A stretch of DNA of 33,243 nt from Myxococcales bacterium (GTDB taxonomy: Bacteria; Myxococcota_A; Polyangia; Polyangiales; Houyiibacteriaceae). Positions 26,173-33,243 of the stretch are shown one piece after another. The first letter of the stretch is position 1. Each line of letters opens with the position of its first letter. The notes beneath the pieces were generated by a model, which was not told where the DNA came from, ran no database searches, and saw nothing but the letters and a program-made list of their open reading frames with translations. The position numbers and the translations under genes were made by a program. The stretch is taken from assembly GCA_019637115.1 (NCBI GenBank), contig JAHBWH010000085.1, positions 1 to 33,243 on the forward strand, read 5' to 3'.

Positions 26173-26181
26173 GCCGCCACC

Positions 26182-27207
26182 ATGTCCGATGCCCTCACCC
26201 GCTTCGACGAAGGCTTGCAGCTCATCCTCGCGGAGCTCGAGCGCGGCGCCTTCCAGGCCGCGACCACCGAGCAGGAGCTGCGCGAGGCCAACGCGCGCTT
26301 CGTGGGAGCGCAGGGCTCGCTCACGCAGCTCATGAAGCTGATGCGCGAGCTCCCTGGGGACGCGCGCCGCCCCAAGGGCCAGGCGGCCAACGAGGTCCGC
26401 GCCCGCATCGAGCAGGCCTTCCAGGGGCGCCTCGCGTCGCTGGAGGCCGAGGCGCTCGCCCGCGACCTCGCGGCTCCCTTCGACGTGACCCTCCCCGGCC
26501 GCGGCGTCACGCCAGGCCGCTTGCACCCGATCACCCGCGTCAAGCACGAGCTGCTCGAGATCTTCGAGAGCCTCGGCTTCGAGGTCGTCGACGGCCCCGA
26601 GATCGACCTGCACGAGAACTGCTTCGATCGCCTCGGCTTCCCGCCCGATCACCCGGCCACCGACATGCAGGACACGTTCTTCGTCACGCACCGCGACCGC
26701 GGCGATGACGTGACGACGCTCCTGCGGACCCACACCTCGACGATGCAGATCCGCGAGATGTCGCGCCGTCCCCCGCCGCTCGCGGTCGTCAGCGCGGGCG
26801 CCGTCTATCGACGGGACGACGACGCGACGCACTCCCCGATGTTCCATCAGATCGAGGGCTTCCTCGTGGACGAGCGCGTCACGATGGCCGACCTCAAGGG
26901 CGTGCTGCAGCGCTTCCTCGAGCGCCTCTACGGCGGCGAGGTCGAGGTGCGGCTGCGACCGAGCTACTTCCCCTTCGTCGAGCCCGGCGCCGAGATCGAC
27001 GCGCGTCGGCCGGGCGGCTCGTGGATGGAGATCGGCGGCTGCGGGATGATCCACCCGGTGGTCTTCGAGCACGTGGGCTACGACCCCTCACAGGTGAGCG
27101 GCTTCGCCTTCGGCATGGGCATCGACCGCATGGCGATGGTCAAGTTCGGCGTGCCCAACATCAAGCTCCTCTTCGAGAACGACGTCCGCTTCCTCGGCAG
27201 CTTCTGA
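26182..27207 (+). CDS. pheS: Phenylalanine-tRNA ligase alpha subunit
   Basis: A 341-residue alpha subunit of the cytoplasmic alpha2-beta2 phenylalanyl-tRNA synthetase, the catalytic subunit. The N-terminal coiled coil (about 1-95) binds tRNA-Phe. Class II motifs follow: the HPITRVKHELLEIFESLGFEVVDGPEI stretch (motif 1, about 114-140), RTHTSTMQIREM with GAVYRRDDDATHSPMFHQIEGFLVD (motif 2, about 186-236) and GFAFGMGIDRMAMVKFGVPNIK (motif 3, about 310-332). The length matches E. coli PheS (327) and Thermus PheS (350). ATG 26182 was chosen over upstream in-frame codons because the -10 box lies directly before it. It is followed by pheT after 61 bp. Confidence 0.96.
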   Translation: MSDALTRFDEGLQLILAELERGAFQAATTEQELREANARFVGAQGSLTQLMKLMRELPGDARRPKGQAANEVRARIEQAFQGRLASLEAEALARDLAAPFDVTLPGRGVTPGRLHPITRVKHELLEIFESLGFEVVDGPEIDLHENCFDRLGFPPDHPATDMQDTFFVTHRDRGDDVTTLLRTHTSTMQIREMSRRPPPLAVVSAGAVYRRDDDATHSPMFHQIEGFLVDERVTMADLKGVLQRFLERLYGGEVEVRLRPSYFPFVEPGAEIDARRPGGSWMEIGGCGMIHPVVFEHVGYDPSQVSGFAFGMGIDRMAMVKFGVPNIKLLFENDVRFLGSF

Positions 27208-27268
27208 GCCGCTCCCCCTCCGCCGGCGGGCCGTCGCCCGCCGCGCGCCCACGAAGGCCCCGATCATC

Positions 27269-29830
27269 ATGCGCATCAGTCATCGCTGGCTCCGCGAGCT
27301 CCTCCCCGGCCTCGAGCTCGGCCCCGAAGAGGTCGCCGAGCGCCTCACCTCCCTCGGCCTCGAGGTCGAGGAGATCCACGCCTTCGTCCCACCGGAGAAG
27401 GTCGTCGTCGCCGAGGTGCGCGGCAAGGCACCGCACCCCTCGCGCGACAAGCTGACGGTCGTCCGCGTCTTCGACGGCGTCGAGGAGATCGAGGTCGTCT
27501 GCGGCGCCTCGAACGTGCCCGCGCCGGGCGGAAAGGTCCTCTTCGCGCGCGTCGGCGCCCGTCTCCCCGCGGGCGCCGGCGAGGTGCTGGAGATCGGCGA
27601 GCGCTCGCTCGGCGGCGTGCTCAGCCGCGGGATGATCTGCGCGGAGGACGAGCTCGGGCTCGGCGACGATCACGAGGGCATCTTCGTCTTCCCCGCGCAG
27701 GCGGACGTCGCGCCCGGGACCTCGCTCGCGGACGCGCTGCCGGTCCTCGACCACGCGCTCGAGATCAGCCTGACCCCCAACCGCCCCGACTGCCTCGGTC
27801 ACCTCGGCGTCGCGCGGGACCTCGCGGCCTCGCTCAGCCTGCCCTTCTCGCCTCCGCGCCCGAAGGCCCGCGCGGTCGCGACGGACGTGCTCGGCACGGA
27901 CGCCGGAGGGCACCTGCGCCTCGAGTGGGACGGCGGCGAAGGCGGCCAGGCCGACGCGCTCGATCTCTCGAGCTTCCACGTCTCCCTCCCCGATCCCGCG
28001 CGTTGCCCGCGCTACGGCGCGGCGTTCGTGCTCGGCGTCCAAGACGGCCCCTCGCCCTTCTGGCTCCGCCATCGCCTCCACGTCCTCGGCCACCGCTCGA
28101 TCTCGGCGCTCGTCGACGCGACGAACCTCGTGATGCTCGAGAGCGGCCACCCGATCCACGGCTTCGACCTCGAGCGCCTCCGCGGCGGGCGCATCGAGGT
28201 CCGCCTCGCGCGCGAGGGCGAGACGATGAAGACGCTCGACGACGTCGCACGGACCTTCACGAGCGACGACCTGCTGATCTGCGACGGAGAAGGCCCCGTC
28301 GCCGTCGCCGGCGTGATGGGCGGGCTCGAGAGCGAGATGCGCGCGTCGACTCGGCACGTCGTCATCGAGTGCGCCTACTTCGATCCCCGCTCGGTCCGGC
28401 GCACCTCGCGTCGCCTCGGCCTGCACACCGACGCGAGCCACCGCTTCGAGCGCAGCGTCGACCCGAACGACGTCCCGTGGGTGCTCGCGCGCGCGGCGAC
28501 GTTGATGGCCGAGGTCGGCGGCGGCGTCGCCGTCCGCGAGGCGATCGACGTCTATCCCGTGCCGGTGGAGCGCCGACGTGTCGACCTCGGCCGCGCGCGC
28601 CTGAACTTGCTGCTCGGCTACGAGGTCCCGCGCGAAGTCCCCGCCCGCGTGCTCGGTGCGCTCGGTTGCGAGATCGTGGAGGAGACCGACGCGGCGCTCT
28701 CGGTGCTCGCGCCGACGTGGCGCCCGGACCTCGCGCGCGAGGCCGATCTCATCGAAGAGGTCGGCCGCGTGCACGGCTACGACCACATCCCGACGACGGT
28801 GCCGGCCGTGCGCCCCGCGAAGGCTGGCACCGCCCCGCGCATCCGCTTCGAGCGCGCGCTACGGATCACCGCCGCGAGCGTCGGACTGCACGAGGCGATC
28901 TCTTATGGCTTCGTCGCGAGCGAAGACGTGGGCAAGCTCGGCGCCGGCGCCGCGCTCTCGGATCTCGTCCGCGTCCAGAACCCGCTCGGGGGACGCGACG
29001 CGATGCGCCCGACGCTGCTCCTCGGGCTCGCCAGCGCGGCCTCCGCGGCGCTGCGCCACCAGGCCACGTCGGCCGCGCTCTTCGAGCTCGGCCGCGTCTT
29101 CCGCGCGCGTGTCGCGGACCGCCACGCAGGCTGGGGCGAGACCTTCCACTCGGACGACGCCGAGGATCTCGCTCTCCCCCGCGAGCAATCCGCGCTCGCG
29201 CTCTTGCTCGTCGGCGCCCGCCCAGGGTGGGTCGGCGAGGCGGGAGACTACGACTTCTATGACGCCAAGGGCCGCGTCGAGGCGATGGTGCATGCGCTCA
29301 CCGGCCACCACCCCGACGTAGAGGCGCGCGCGACGCTCGACGCGGACGCGCCTTATCTGCACCCGAAGCGGCGGGCGGCCGTGACCTTGGGTGGTCACGC
29401 GCTCGGTTGGATCGGCGAGCTGCACCCGGAGGTCGCGACGAAGCTCGAGCTCGACGGGCGACGCCCCGTGTACGCCGAGCTCGACGTCGCCGCGCTCTTC
29501 GCCGCGAGCCTCGCGCTGCCGGCGCCGAAGGCCGCCGAGCCTCCGCGCATCCCCGCCGTCACCCGCGACGTCGCGCTCTTGGTGGACGAGTCACTGGACG
29601 CCGGTGAGCTCGCGTCTACGTTGCGCGACGCGACCGAAGGCCTCGCCGAAGAGGTCTCGCTCTTCGACGTCTACACGGACGCGAAGCACCTGCCGCCAGG
29701 CAAGAAGAGCCTCGCCTTCCGGATCCGCTACCGGGATCCATCCGCCACGCTGACGGACAAGCGCGTGGACTCGGCGCACGGCCGCGCGATCGCCGCTGCC
29801 GAGCGGCAACACGGCGCGACCGCGCGCTGA
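27269..29830 (+). CDS. pheT: Phenylalanine-tRNA ligase beta subunit
   Basis: An 853-residue beta subunit, slightly longer than the E. coli protein (795). The order of domains is normal: N-terminal B1 region ([15 protein letters not shown]), tRNA-binding OB domain (about 42-155, [24 protein letters not shown]), B3/B4 editing domain (about 230-420, with [33 protein letters not shown] at about 370-402), B5 (about 430-500), the catalytic-like core (about 510-740) and the C-terminal FDX-ACB anticodon-binding domain (about 755-853, ending [24 protein letters not shown]). The editing domain hydrolyses Tyr-tRNA-Phe. It forms an operon with pheS. Its 3' end abuts a large hexamer array, and the next genes run convergently. 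Confidence 0.96.
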   Translation: MRISHRWLRELLPGLELGPEEVAERLTSLGLEVEEIHAFVPPEKVVVAEVRGKAPHPSRDKLTVVRVFDGVEEIEVVCGASNVPAPGGKVLFARVGARLPAGAGEVLEIGERSLGGVLSRGMICAEDELGLGDDHEGIFVFPAQADVAPGTSLADALPVLDHALEISLTPNRPDCLGHLGVARDLAASLSLPFSPPRPKARAVATDVLGTDAGGHLRLEWDGGEGGQADALDLSSFHVSLPDPARCPRYGAAFVLGVQDGPSPFWLRHRLHVLGHRSISALVDATNLVMLESGHPIHGFDLERLRGGRIEVRLAREGETMKTLDDVARTFTSDDLLICDGEGPVAVAGVMGGLESEMRASTRHVVIECAYFDPRSVRRTSRRLGLHTDASHRFERSVDPNDVPWVLARAATLMAEVGGGVAVREAIDVYPVPVERRRVDLGRARLNLLLGYEVPREVPARVLGALGCEIVEETDAALSVLAPTWRPDLAREADLIEEVGRVHGYDHIPTTVPAVRPAKAGTAPRIRFERALRITAASVGLHEAISYGFVASEDVGKLGAGAALSDLVRVQNPLGGRDAMRPTLLLGLASAASAALRHQATSAALFELGRVFRARVADRHAGWGETFHSDDAEDLALPREQSALALLLVGARPGWVGEAGDYDFYDAKGRVEAMVHALTGHHPDVEARATLDADAPYLHPKRRAAVTLGGHALGWIGELHPEVATKLELDGRRPVYAELDVAALFAASLALPAPKAAEPPRIPAVTRDVALLVDESLDAGELASTLRDATEGLAEEVSLFDVYTDAKHLPPGKKSLAFRIRYRDPSATLTDKRVDSAHGRAIAAAERQHGATAR

Positions 29831-29863
29831 CGGACGGACTCGGCGCGCGGGCGCGTGAGCACC

Positions 29864-30253
29864 GCGTCCGAGTCCGTGTCCGCGTCCGTGTCCGCGTCCG
29901 TGTCCGTGTCGGTGTCCGAGACCGAGACCGAGACCGAGTCCGAGACCGAGACCGAGTCCGAGACCGAGTCCGAGACCGAGTCCGAGACCGAGTCCGAGTC
30001 CGAGTCCGAGTCCGAGTCCGAGTCCGAGTCCGAGTCCGAGTCCGAGTCCGAGACCGAGACCGAGACCGAGACCGAGTCCGAGTCCGAGTCCGAGTCCGAG
30101 TCCGAGACCGAGACCGAGACCGAGACCGAGTCCGAGTCCGAGACCGAGACCGAGTCCGAGTCCGAGTCCGCATCCGAAACCGAGTCCGCATCCGAAACCG
30201 AGTCCGCATCCGAAACCGAGTCCGCGTCCGCGTCCGAGTCCGAGACCGGAGCC
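29864..30253. repeat. GNGNCC hexanucleotide array 4, downstream of pheT
   Basis: About 65 uninterrupted hexamers: GNGTCC units with GTGTCC/GCGTCC at the left end, GAGTCC and GAGACC mixtures in the middle, and GCATCC/GAAACC near the right end. The 464-bp gap between pheT and merR contains little else. All reading frames stay open, so long Ser-Glu/Ser-Glu-Thr or Ser-Pro frames arise, but they have no start or homology support and overlap merR antisense. Confidence 0.95.
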
Positions 30254-30294
30254 GTCGTCGTCTGCTGGGACCGCTGGGACCGCTCGAGTTGCCG

Positions 30295-30744
30295 TCAGCG
30301 ACGTCGGCTCGCGGAGGCCGCGACCTCGACGACCACGTCGCTCGACGCGGGCTCGGGCAGGCTCACGAAGATCCCAGTCGCGGCAGACGTCGACTCGAGC
30401 TCCTCGAGCAGCGCCGCGAGGCGCCCGCGGACCTCGAGCAGCTCGGCGCGGAGCGCGAGCTCGCGTTCGCGCGCCGGCTTCGAAGCCTCCCGCTCCTCAC
30501 GCTCGCGCAGCGCGCGCTTCGCGCCCGCGAGCGTGAAGCCGCGGTCGTAGACCAGCTCGCGAATCAGCAACGCGAGCGTGACGTGGTCGCGGTGGTAGTG
30601 CCGGTGCGCGCCGCGGGTCTTGCGTGGCCGGAGCTGCGGCAGCTCGCGCTCCCAGTGGCGCAGCACGTGAGGACGCACCCCGACGAGGTCCGCGACCTCG
30701 CCGATGCGAAACCACTCCTTGTCCGGGAGCGCGCGAGGAGACAC
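30295..30744 (-). CDS. MerR-family regulator, ihfA neighbour
   Basis: A 149-residue MerR-type protein. The N-terminal winged helix-turn-helix (WFRIGEVADLVGVRPHVLRHWERELPQLRP, about 9-38) with the RGAHRHYHRDHV wing (about 41-52) is typical, followed by the coiled-coil helix (about 68-125) used for dimerisation. No Cys effector pair is present, so it is not a classical metal sensor. It belongs to the small MerR genes that follow ihfA in many deltaproteobacteria, whose regulatory target is not known. GTG 30744 with AGAGG 7 nt upstream is preferred to TTG 30750. It is probably co-transcribed with ihfA, 15 bp away. Confidence 0.88.
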   Translation of the reverse strand: MSPRALPDKEWFRIGEVADLVGVRPHVLRHWERELPQLRPRKTRGAHRHYHRDHVTLALLIRELVYDRGFTLAGAKRALREREEREASKPARERELALRAELLEVRGRLAALLEELESTSAATGIFVSLPEPASSDVVVEVAASASRRR

Positions 30745-30759
30745 TGGCAATCCTCTGCG

Positions 30760-31128
30760 TCAGCCTTCGTCGGCCCGGAGCTCGGGGGCGTCGAGGTCCT
30801 CGAGGTCCTCGTCGTCCTCGCCCTCGTCTCGACCGCGGCCGCGCTCCTTGTGCGGGTTCAGCACCGTCTTGAGCACCTGGCTCGGCTTGAACGTGAGCAC
30901 GCGTCGCGCGCTGATCGGGATCGGCGCCCCCGTCTGCGGGTTGCGTCCCACGCGCTCCTTCTTCTCGCGCACCACGAAGTTCCCGAACCCGGAGATCTTG
31001 ATCTTCTCTCCGTCGGCGAGGATGTCCTTCATGGTGTCGAAGACGGCCTCCACGATCTCGGCGGCCTCCTTCTTCGAGAACCCCCCGACCTTCTCGTAGA
31101 CGGCGTCGATGATCTCGGCCTTCGTCAT
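30760..31128 (-). CDS. ihfA: Integration host factor alpha subunit with acidic tail
   Basis: A 122-residue HU/IHF-family DNA-bending protein. Residues 1-92 align with the standard fold: helical dimer region MTKAEIIDAVYEKVGGFSKKEAAEIVEAVFD, the GEKIKISGFGNFVVREKKERVGRNPQTG beta-arm with the intercalating Pro at about 64 and 71, and the closing VLTFKPSQVLKTVLN helix. A tail of about 28 residues (GRGRDEGEDDEDLEDLDAP...) that is basic then strongly acidic is extra; E. coli IhfA is 99 residues. The tail could modulate DNA binding or protein contacts. ATG 31128 is preceded by a GAGGAG about 9 nt upstream. It heads an ihfA-merR unit and is divergent from the tRNA gene. Confidence 0.94.
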   Translation of the reverse strand: MTKAEIIDAVYEKVGGFSKKEAAEIVEAVFDTMKDILADGEKIKISGFGNFVVREKKERVGRNPQTGAPIPISARRVLTFKPSQVLKTVLNPHKERGRGRDEGEDDEDLEDLDAPELRADEG

Positions 31129-31236
31129 GCCTGAACCACTCCTCGCGAAGAAGCATGGAACCACGATTCGTTTCCAATCTCAACCGGTTGCGCGTGACGA
31201 ATCGCGCCTCGTGGCTCGGAACGTCGTCCTTTTCCC

Positions 31237-31264
31237 TTGCGGTGGCGCAGCGGAGGACTATTGT
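31237..31264 (+). promoter_or_regulatory. Possible tRNA-Pro promoter
   Basis: TTGCGG (31237-31242), a 16-bp spacer and TATTGT (31259-31264) end 44 bp before the tRNA. The palindrome GCCCCGGCCGGGGC (31301-31314) overlaps the first 6 nt of the tRNA and could form a leader hairpin. Confidence 0.45.
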
Positions 31265-31308
31265 TCGCGTCCCTCGCACCGACCGGCTTCGCCGGAACGT
31301 GCCCCGGC

Positions 31309-31383
<75 letters not shown>

Positions 31384-31386
31384 CGA

Positions 31387-31422
31387 CGGGCCCGAAGCGA
31401 AAGCTTCGGGCCCGATTTCTTT
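31387..31422 (+). terminator. Intrinsic terminator of tRNA-Pro
   Basis: A perfect 12-bp stem (31387-31398 with 31403-31414) closed by a GAAA tetraloop, followed by ATTTCTTT, starts four nt after the tRNA. It is the only terminator in the window with a clear T-rich tail. Confidence 0.93.
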
Positions 31423-31453
31423 CCGTCGCTCGCGAGCACAGGCGTCGGTGAGA

Positions 31454-31710
31454 CGACGATCACGAGCACCGGCGCGACCAGGGCGATCATCGCGAATCAC
31501 GGGCACGGCCCGTCGCGATTCGCAGCCAGGGCGATCGTCGCGATTCGCGGCCAGGACGATCATCGCGAATCACGAGCAGGGCCCGTCGCGATTCGCAGCC
31601 AGGGCGAACCGTCGCGATTCGTGGCCAGGGCGACCGTCGCGACTCGCGACTCGCGACCATCGCGACCATCGCGACGATCGGCGATCGGCGATCGGCGCGA
31701 CCATCGGAAC
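31454..31710. repeat. TCGCGA-centred array with 73-bp higher-order period
   Basis: Imperfect units of 23-25 bp, each with TCGCGATTCGC or TCGCGAATCAC followed by a GCCAGGG-type link, arranged three per 73-bp block. The blocks begin at 31484 and 31557, with partial copies and short GCGATCGGC and GCGACCATC runs on the right. It fills the 379 bp between the tRNA terminator and the ABC gene. No gene is seen here. Confidence 0.85.
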
Positions 31711-31801
31711 GCCGCGAGCGCCGCGGGTCACGCGGTCGCGCGAGCAGGGGTCGCGCACACGCGGCGCACGCGAGCGCACGGCGTTGCTACGATGCGCGGG
31801 C

Positions 31802-32536
31802 GTGATTCGCCTCGTCGACATCCACAAGGCCTACAAAGGCCCCGTGCTGCAGGGCGTGAACCTCGAGGTCCCCGAGGGCTGCATCTACGCGCTCCTCGGC
31901 CCGGGCGCGTCGGGCAAGAGCGTGCTCCTCAAGATCGTCGCGGGCCTCGTCCGGCCCGAGCGTGGACAGGTCTTCGTCGGGGACGACGAGGTCACGGGCA
32001 AGGACGAGCTCGCGCTGCACGCGATCCGCGAGCGCATCGGCATGCTCTTCCAGAACTACGCGCTCTTCGATCTGAGCGTGAAGGAGAACATCGCCTTCCC
32101 GCTGCGCCGCGCGAACGCCGCGATCAGCGAGGAAGAGATCGCAGCCCGGGTCGCCGAGCGCCTCGAGCGCGTCGCGCTCCCCGGCACCGAGGAGCGCGAC
32201 CCCGGGAGCATGTCCGGAGGACAGAAGAAGCGAGTCGGCGTCGCGCGCGCGACGATCACCGAGCCCCCCATCCTCCTCTACGACGAGCCCGTCGCCGGCC
32301 TCGACCCGGTGACGAGCCAGAAGATCTACGACCTCATCCGGGAAGAGCAGCGCGCCCGCAACACGACCGTGATGGTGATCAGCAGCGACGTCAGCGGCGT
32401 CCTCACCATCGCCGATCGCGTCGGCATGCTCCACGAAGGCCGCCTCATCTTCGACGGCACGGTCGACGAAGCCCGCGCGAGCACCGACCCCGCCGTGCGG
32501 CAGTTCGTCCATGGGCTGACCGAAGGCCCGCTCTGA
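31802..32536 (+). CDS. MlaF-like ABC transporter ATP-binding protein
   Basis: A 244-residue ABC ATPase of the MlaF/Ttg2A type, which powers phospholipid or other lipid transport with MlaE-type permeases. Motifs: Walker A GPGASGKS (33-40), Q-loop Gln84, signature SGGQ (138-141) and Walker B ILLYDEPVAGLD (157-168). The AFPLR segment after the Q-loop and the KKRVGVARA segment after the signature are typical of MlaF. The switch His of the VTHD motif is replaced: residues 193-196 read ISSD, with Ser195 where His is expected. No permease or MCE gene lies in the window; partners must be elsewhere or beyond the right edge. GTG 31802 has TACGAT 8 nt upstream and no Shine-Dalgarno. Confidence 0.87.
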   Translation: MIRLVDIHKAYKGPVLQGVNLEVPEGCIYALLGPGASGKSVLLKIVAGLVRPERGQVFVGDDEVTGKDELALHAIRERIGMLFQNYALFDLSVKENIAFPLRRANAAISEEEIAARVAERLERVALPGTEERDPGSMSGGQKKRVGVARATITEPPILLYDEPVAGLDPVTSQKIYDLIREEQRARNTTVMVISSDVSGVLTIADRVGMLHEGRLIFDGTVDEARASTDPAVRQFVHGLTEGPL

Positions 32537-32559
32537 CCCCGGGCCCGCGGGTCATCGTG

Positions 32560-33243
32560 GTTGGGCTCTGTTGCTGTCGTACCCGGTGGTGGCGACGTTC
32601 GCGTTGCGTGTCGTGGTTGGGGGTCCGGTGCGGTCGCACCTTCCGGGGCCGGGGCCGCGACGGGGGCCGGGACCGCGGCCGCGGTGGGGTCCCCACGCTG
32701 TCGAACCCGTGGGTGAAGCGTTCGCGTAGCGTGTCGTCGTTGGGGTCCCTGCGCGTGCGTACCCGCGGTCGAGGCGCTCGCGTGGCTTCGCGTCGTCTGG
32801 GTTGGTGGTCGGTCGCACCTTCCGGGGCCGGGGCCGGGACCGCGGCCGCGACCGCGACCGAGACCGAGACCGCGGCCGCGCTCGGGTTTCGTCGCAGTCG
32901 TACCCGCGGGTGAGGCGTTCGCGTGGCGTGTCGTCGTTGGGGTCCCGGCGCGTGCGCACCCACGGTCGAGGCGCTCGCGTTGCTTCGCGTCGTCTGGGTT
33001 GGTGGTCGGTCGCACCTTCCGAGGCCGGGGCCGCGACGGGGACCGGGACCGCGGCCGCGCTCGGGTCCCGACGCTGTCGAACCCGCGGTTGAAGCGTTCG
33101 CGTAGCGTGTCGTCGTTGGGGTCCCGGCGCGTGCGCACCCGCGGTCGAGGCGCTCGCGTTGCTTCGCGTCGTCTGGGTTGGTGGTCGGTCGCACCTTCCG
33201 GGGCCGGGGCCGCGACCGGGACCGGGACCGCGGCCGCGGTGGG
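32560..33243. repeat. 179/197-bp tandem array with embedded hexamers, extends past window
   Basis: The landmark GTCGCACC recurs at 32633, 32812, 33009 and 33188, giving unit lengths of 179, 197 and 179 bp. The 18-bp difference equals three hexamers in the GNGNCC block (GGGGCC, GGGACC, GCGGCC, GCGACC, GAGACC) that each unit contains. The rest of each unit holds two diverged copies of a segment of about 45 bp based on ACCCGCGGTCGAGGCG and TTCGCGT. The array follows the ABC gene and runs off the right edge. Frames through it are open but shift by two per unit, so it is not coding. Confidence 0.9.

Noticed and set aside
26129-26181. Attenuator or T-box for pheST
   Set aside because: There is no Phe-rich leader peptide, no terminator/antiterminator pair and no room for a T-box between the predicted promoter and the pheS start.
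29855-30550. Long plus-strand frame of Ser-Glu-Thr repeats after pheT
   Set aside because: The hexamer array has no stop in any frame, so long frames appear automatically. This one has no ribosome site, no homology and continues antisense through merR.
31454-31710. Possible CRISPR array
   Set aside because: Units of 23-25 bp follow each other with no unique spacers of constant length, and no cas genes are present.
32326-33194. Long minus-strand frames with Arg/Pro-rich repeats containing NPDDAKQRERLDRG and DPNDDTLRERF
   Set aside because: They looked like a repeat protein, but unit lengths of 179 and 197 bp shift the frame by two each time, so the same DNA is read in all three frames. They also overlap the ABC gene antisense.

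Overview
The window looks like chromosomal DNA of a very GC-rich myxobacterium-type deltaproteobacterium. This is an inference from content: a type IV pilus retraction ATPase, an IHF alpha gene beside a MerR regulator and pheST, AgmX/TonB-C-like and MopE/DUF2135-type lipoproteins, GIDE-like membrane proteins, paired acyl-CoA dehydrogenases and many lineage-type hypothetical genes. A species cannot be named from the sequence. I see no phage, insertion sequence, CRISPR array or toxin-antitoxin pair.

Layout. 1-3.9 kb: zinc-ribbon fragment and Nudix hydrolase (minus), a divergent formyltransferase homologue (plus), a small conserved gene back to back with a class I mannose-6-phosphate isomerase, and an RNase HI. 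4-10.7 kb: a membrane protein (minus), then a plus-strand run of GT2 glycosyltransferase, translationally coupled polysaccharide deacetylase, a membrane-anchored protein, an AI-2E-family permease with a remarkable repeat-derived tail, and an unknown protein. 10.8-16.4 kb: PilT-like ATPase with an extra N-terminal domain, GIDE-like protein, pseudo-receiver protein, RNase HII-like protein and a latex-clearing/MpaB-type haem oxygenase. 16.5-25.8 kb: MopE/DUF2135 lipoprotein, zinc-ribbon membrane protein, DUF2254-like membrane protein, ThrE-type exporter, HD-domain protein, and two acyl-CoA dehydrogenases around an AgmX-like lipoprotein. 26-31.4 kb: pheS-pheT, convergent with ihfA-merR, then tRNA-Pro(GGG) with a strong terminator. 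31.4-33.2 kb: repeat arrays flanking an MlaF-like ABC ATPase.

Functional groupings. pheST, tRNA-Pro, ihfA and merR form a translation/nucleoid block. The glycosyltransferase-deacetylase pair suggests modification of an envelope glycan or glycolipid. The two acyl-CoA dehydrogenases point to fatty-acid or branched-chain acyl-CoA catabolism. The rest is mostly single genes in alternating orientation with few clear operons.

Two signals run across the whole window. First, repeats: a degenerate hexanucleotide family (consensus GNGNCY) forms arrays in five places, once inside a coding region, alongside unrelated arrays with periods of about 13, 28/37, 32, 73 and 179/197 bp. Second, start sites: about ten genes have no Shine-Dalgarno sequence but carry a TANNNT/TATACC-like -10 box only 6-9 nt before the start codon, the layout expected of leaderless mRNAs. 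Other genes in the window have good Shine-Dalgarno sequences.
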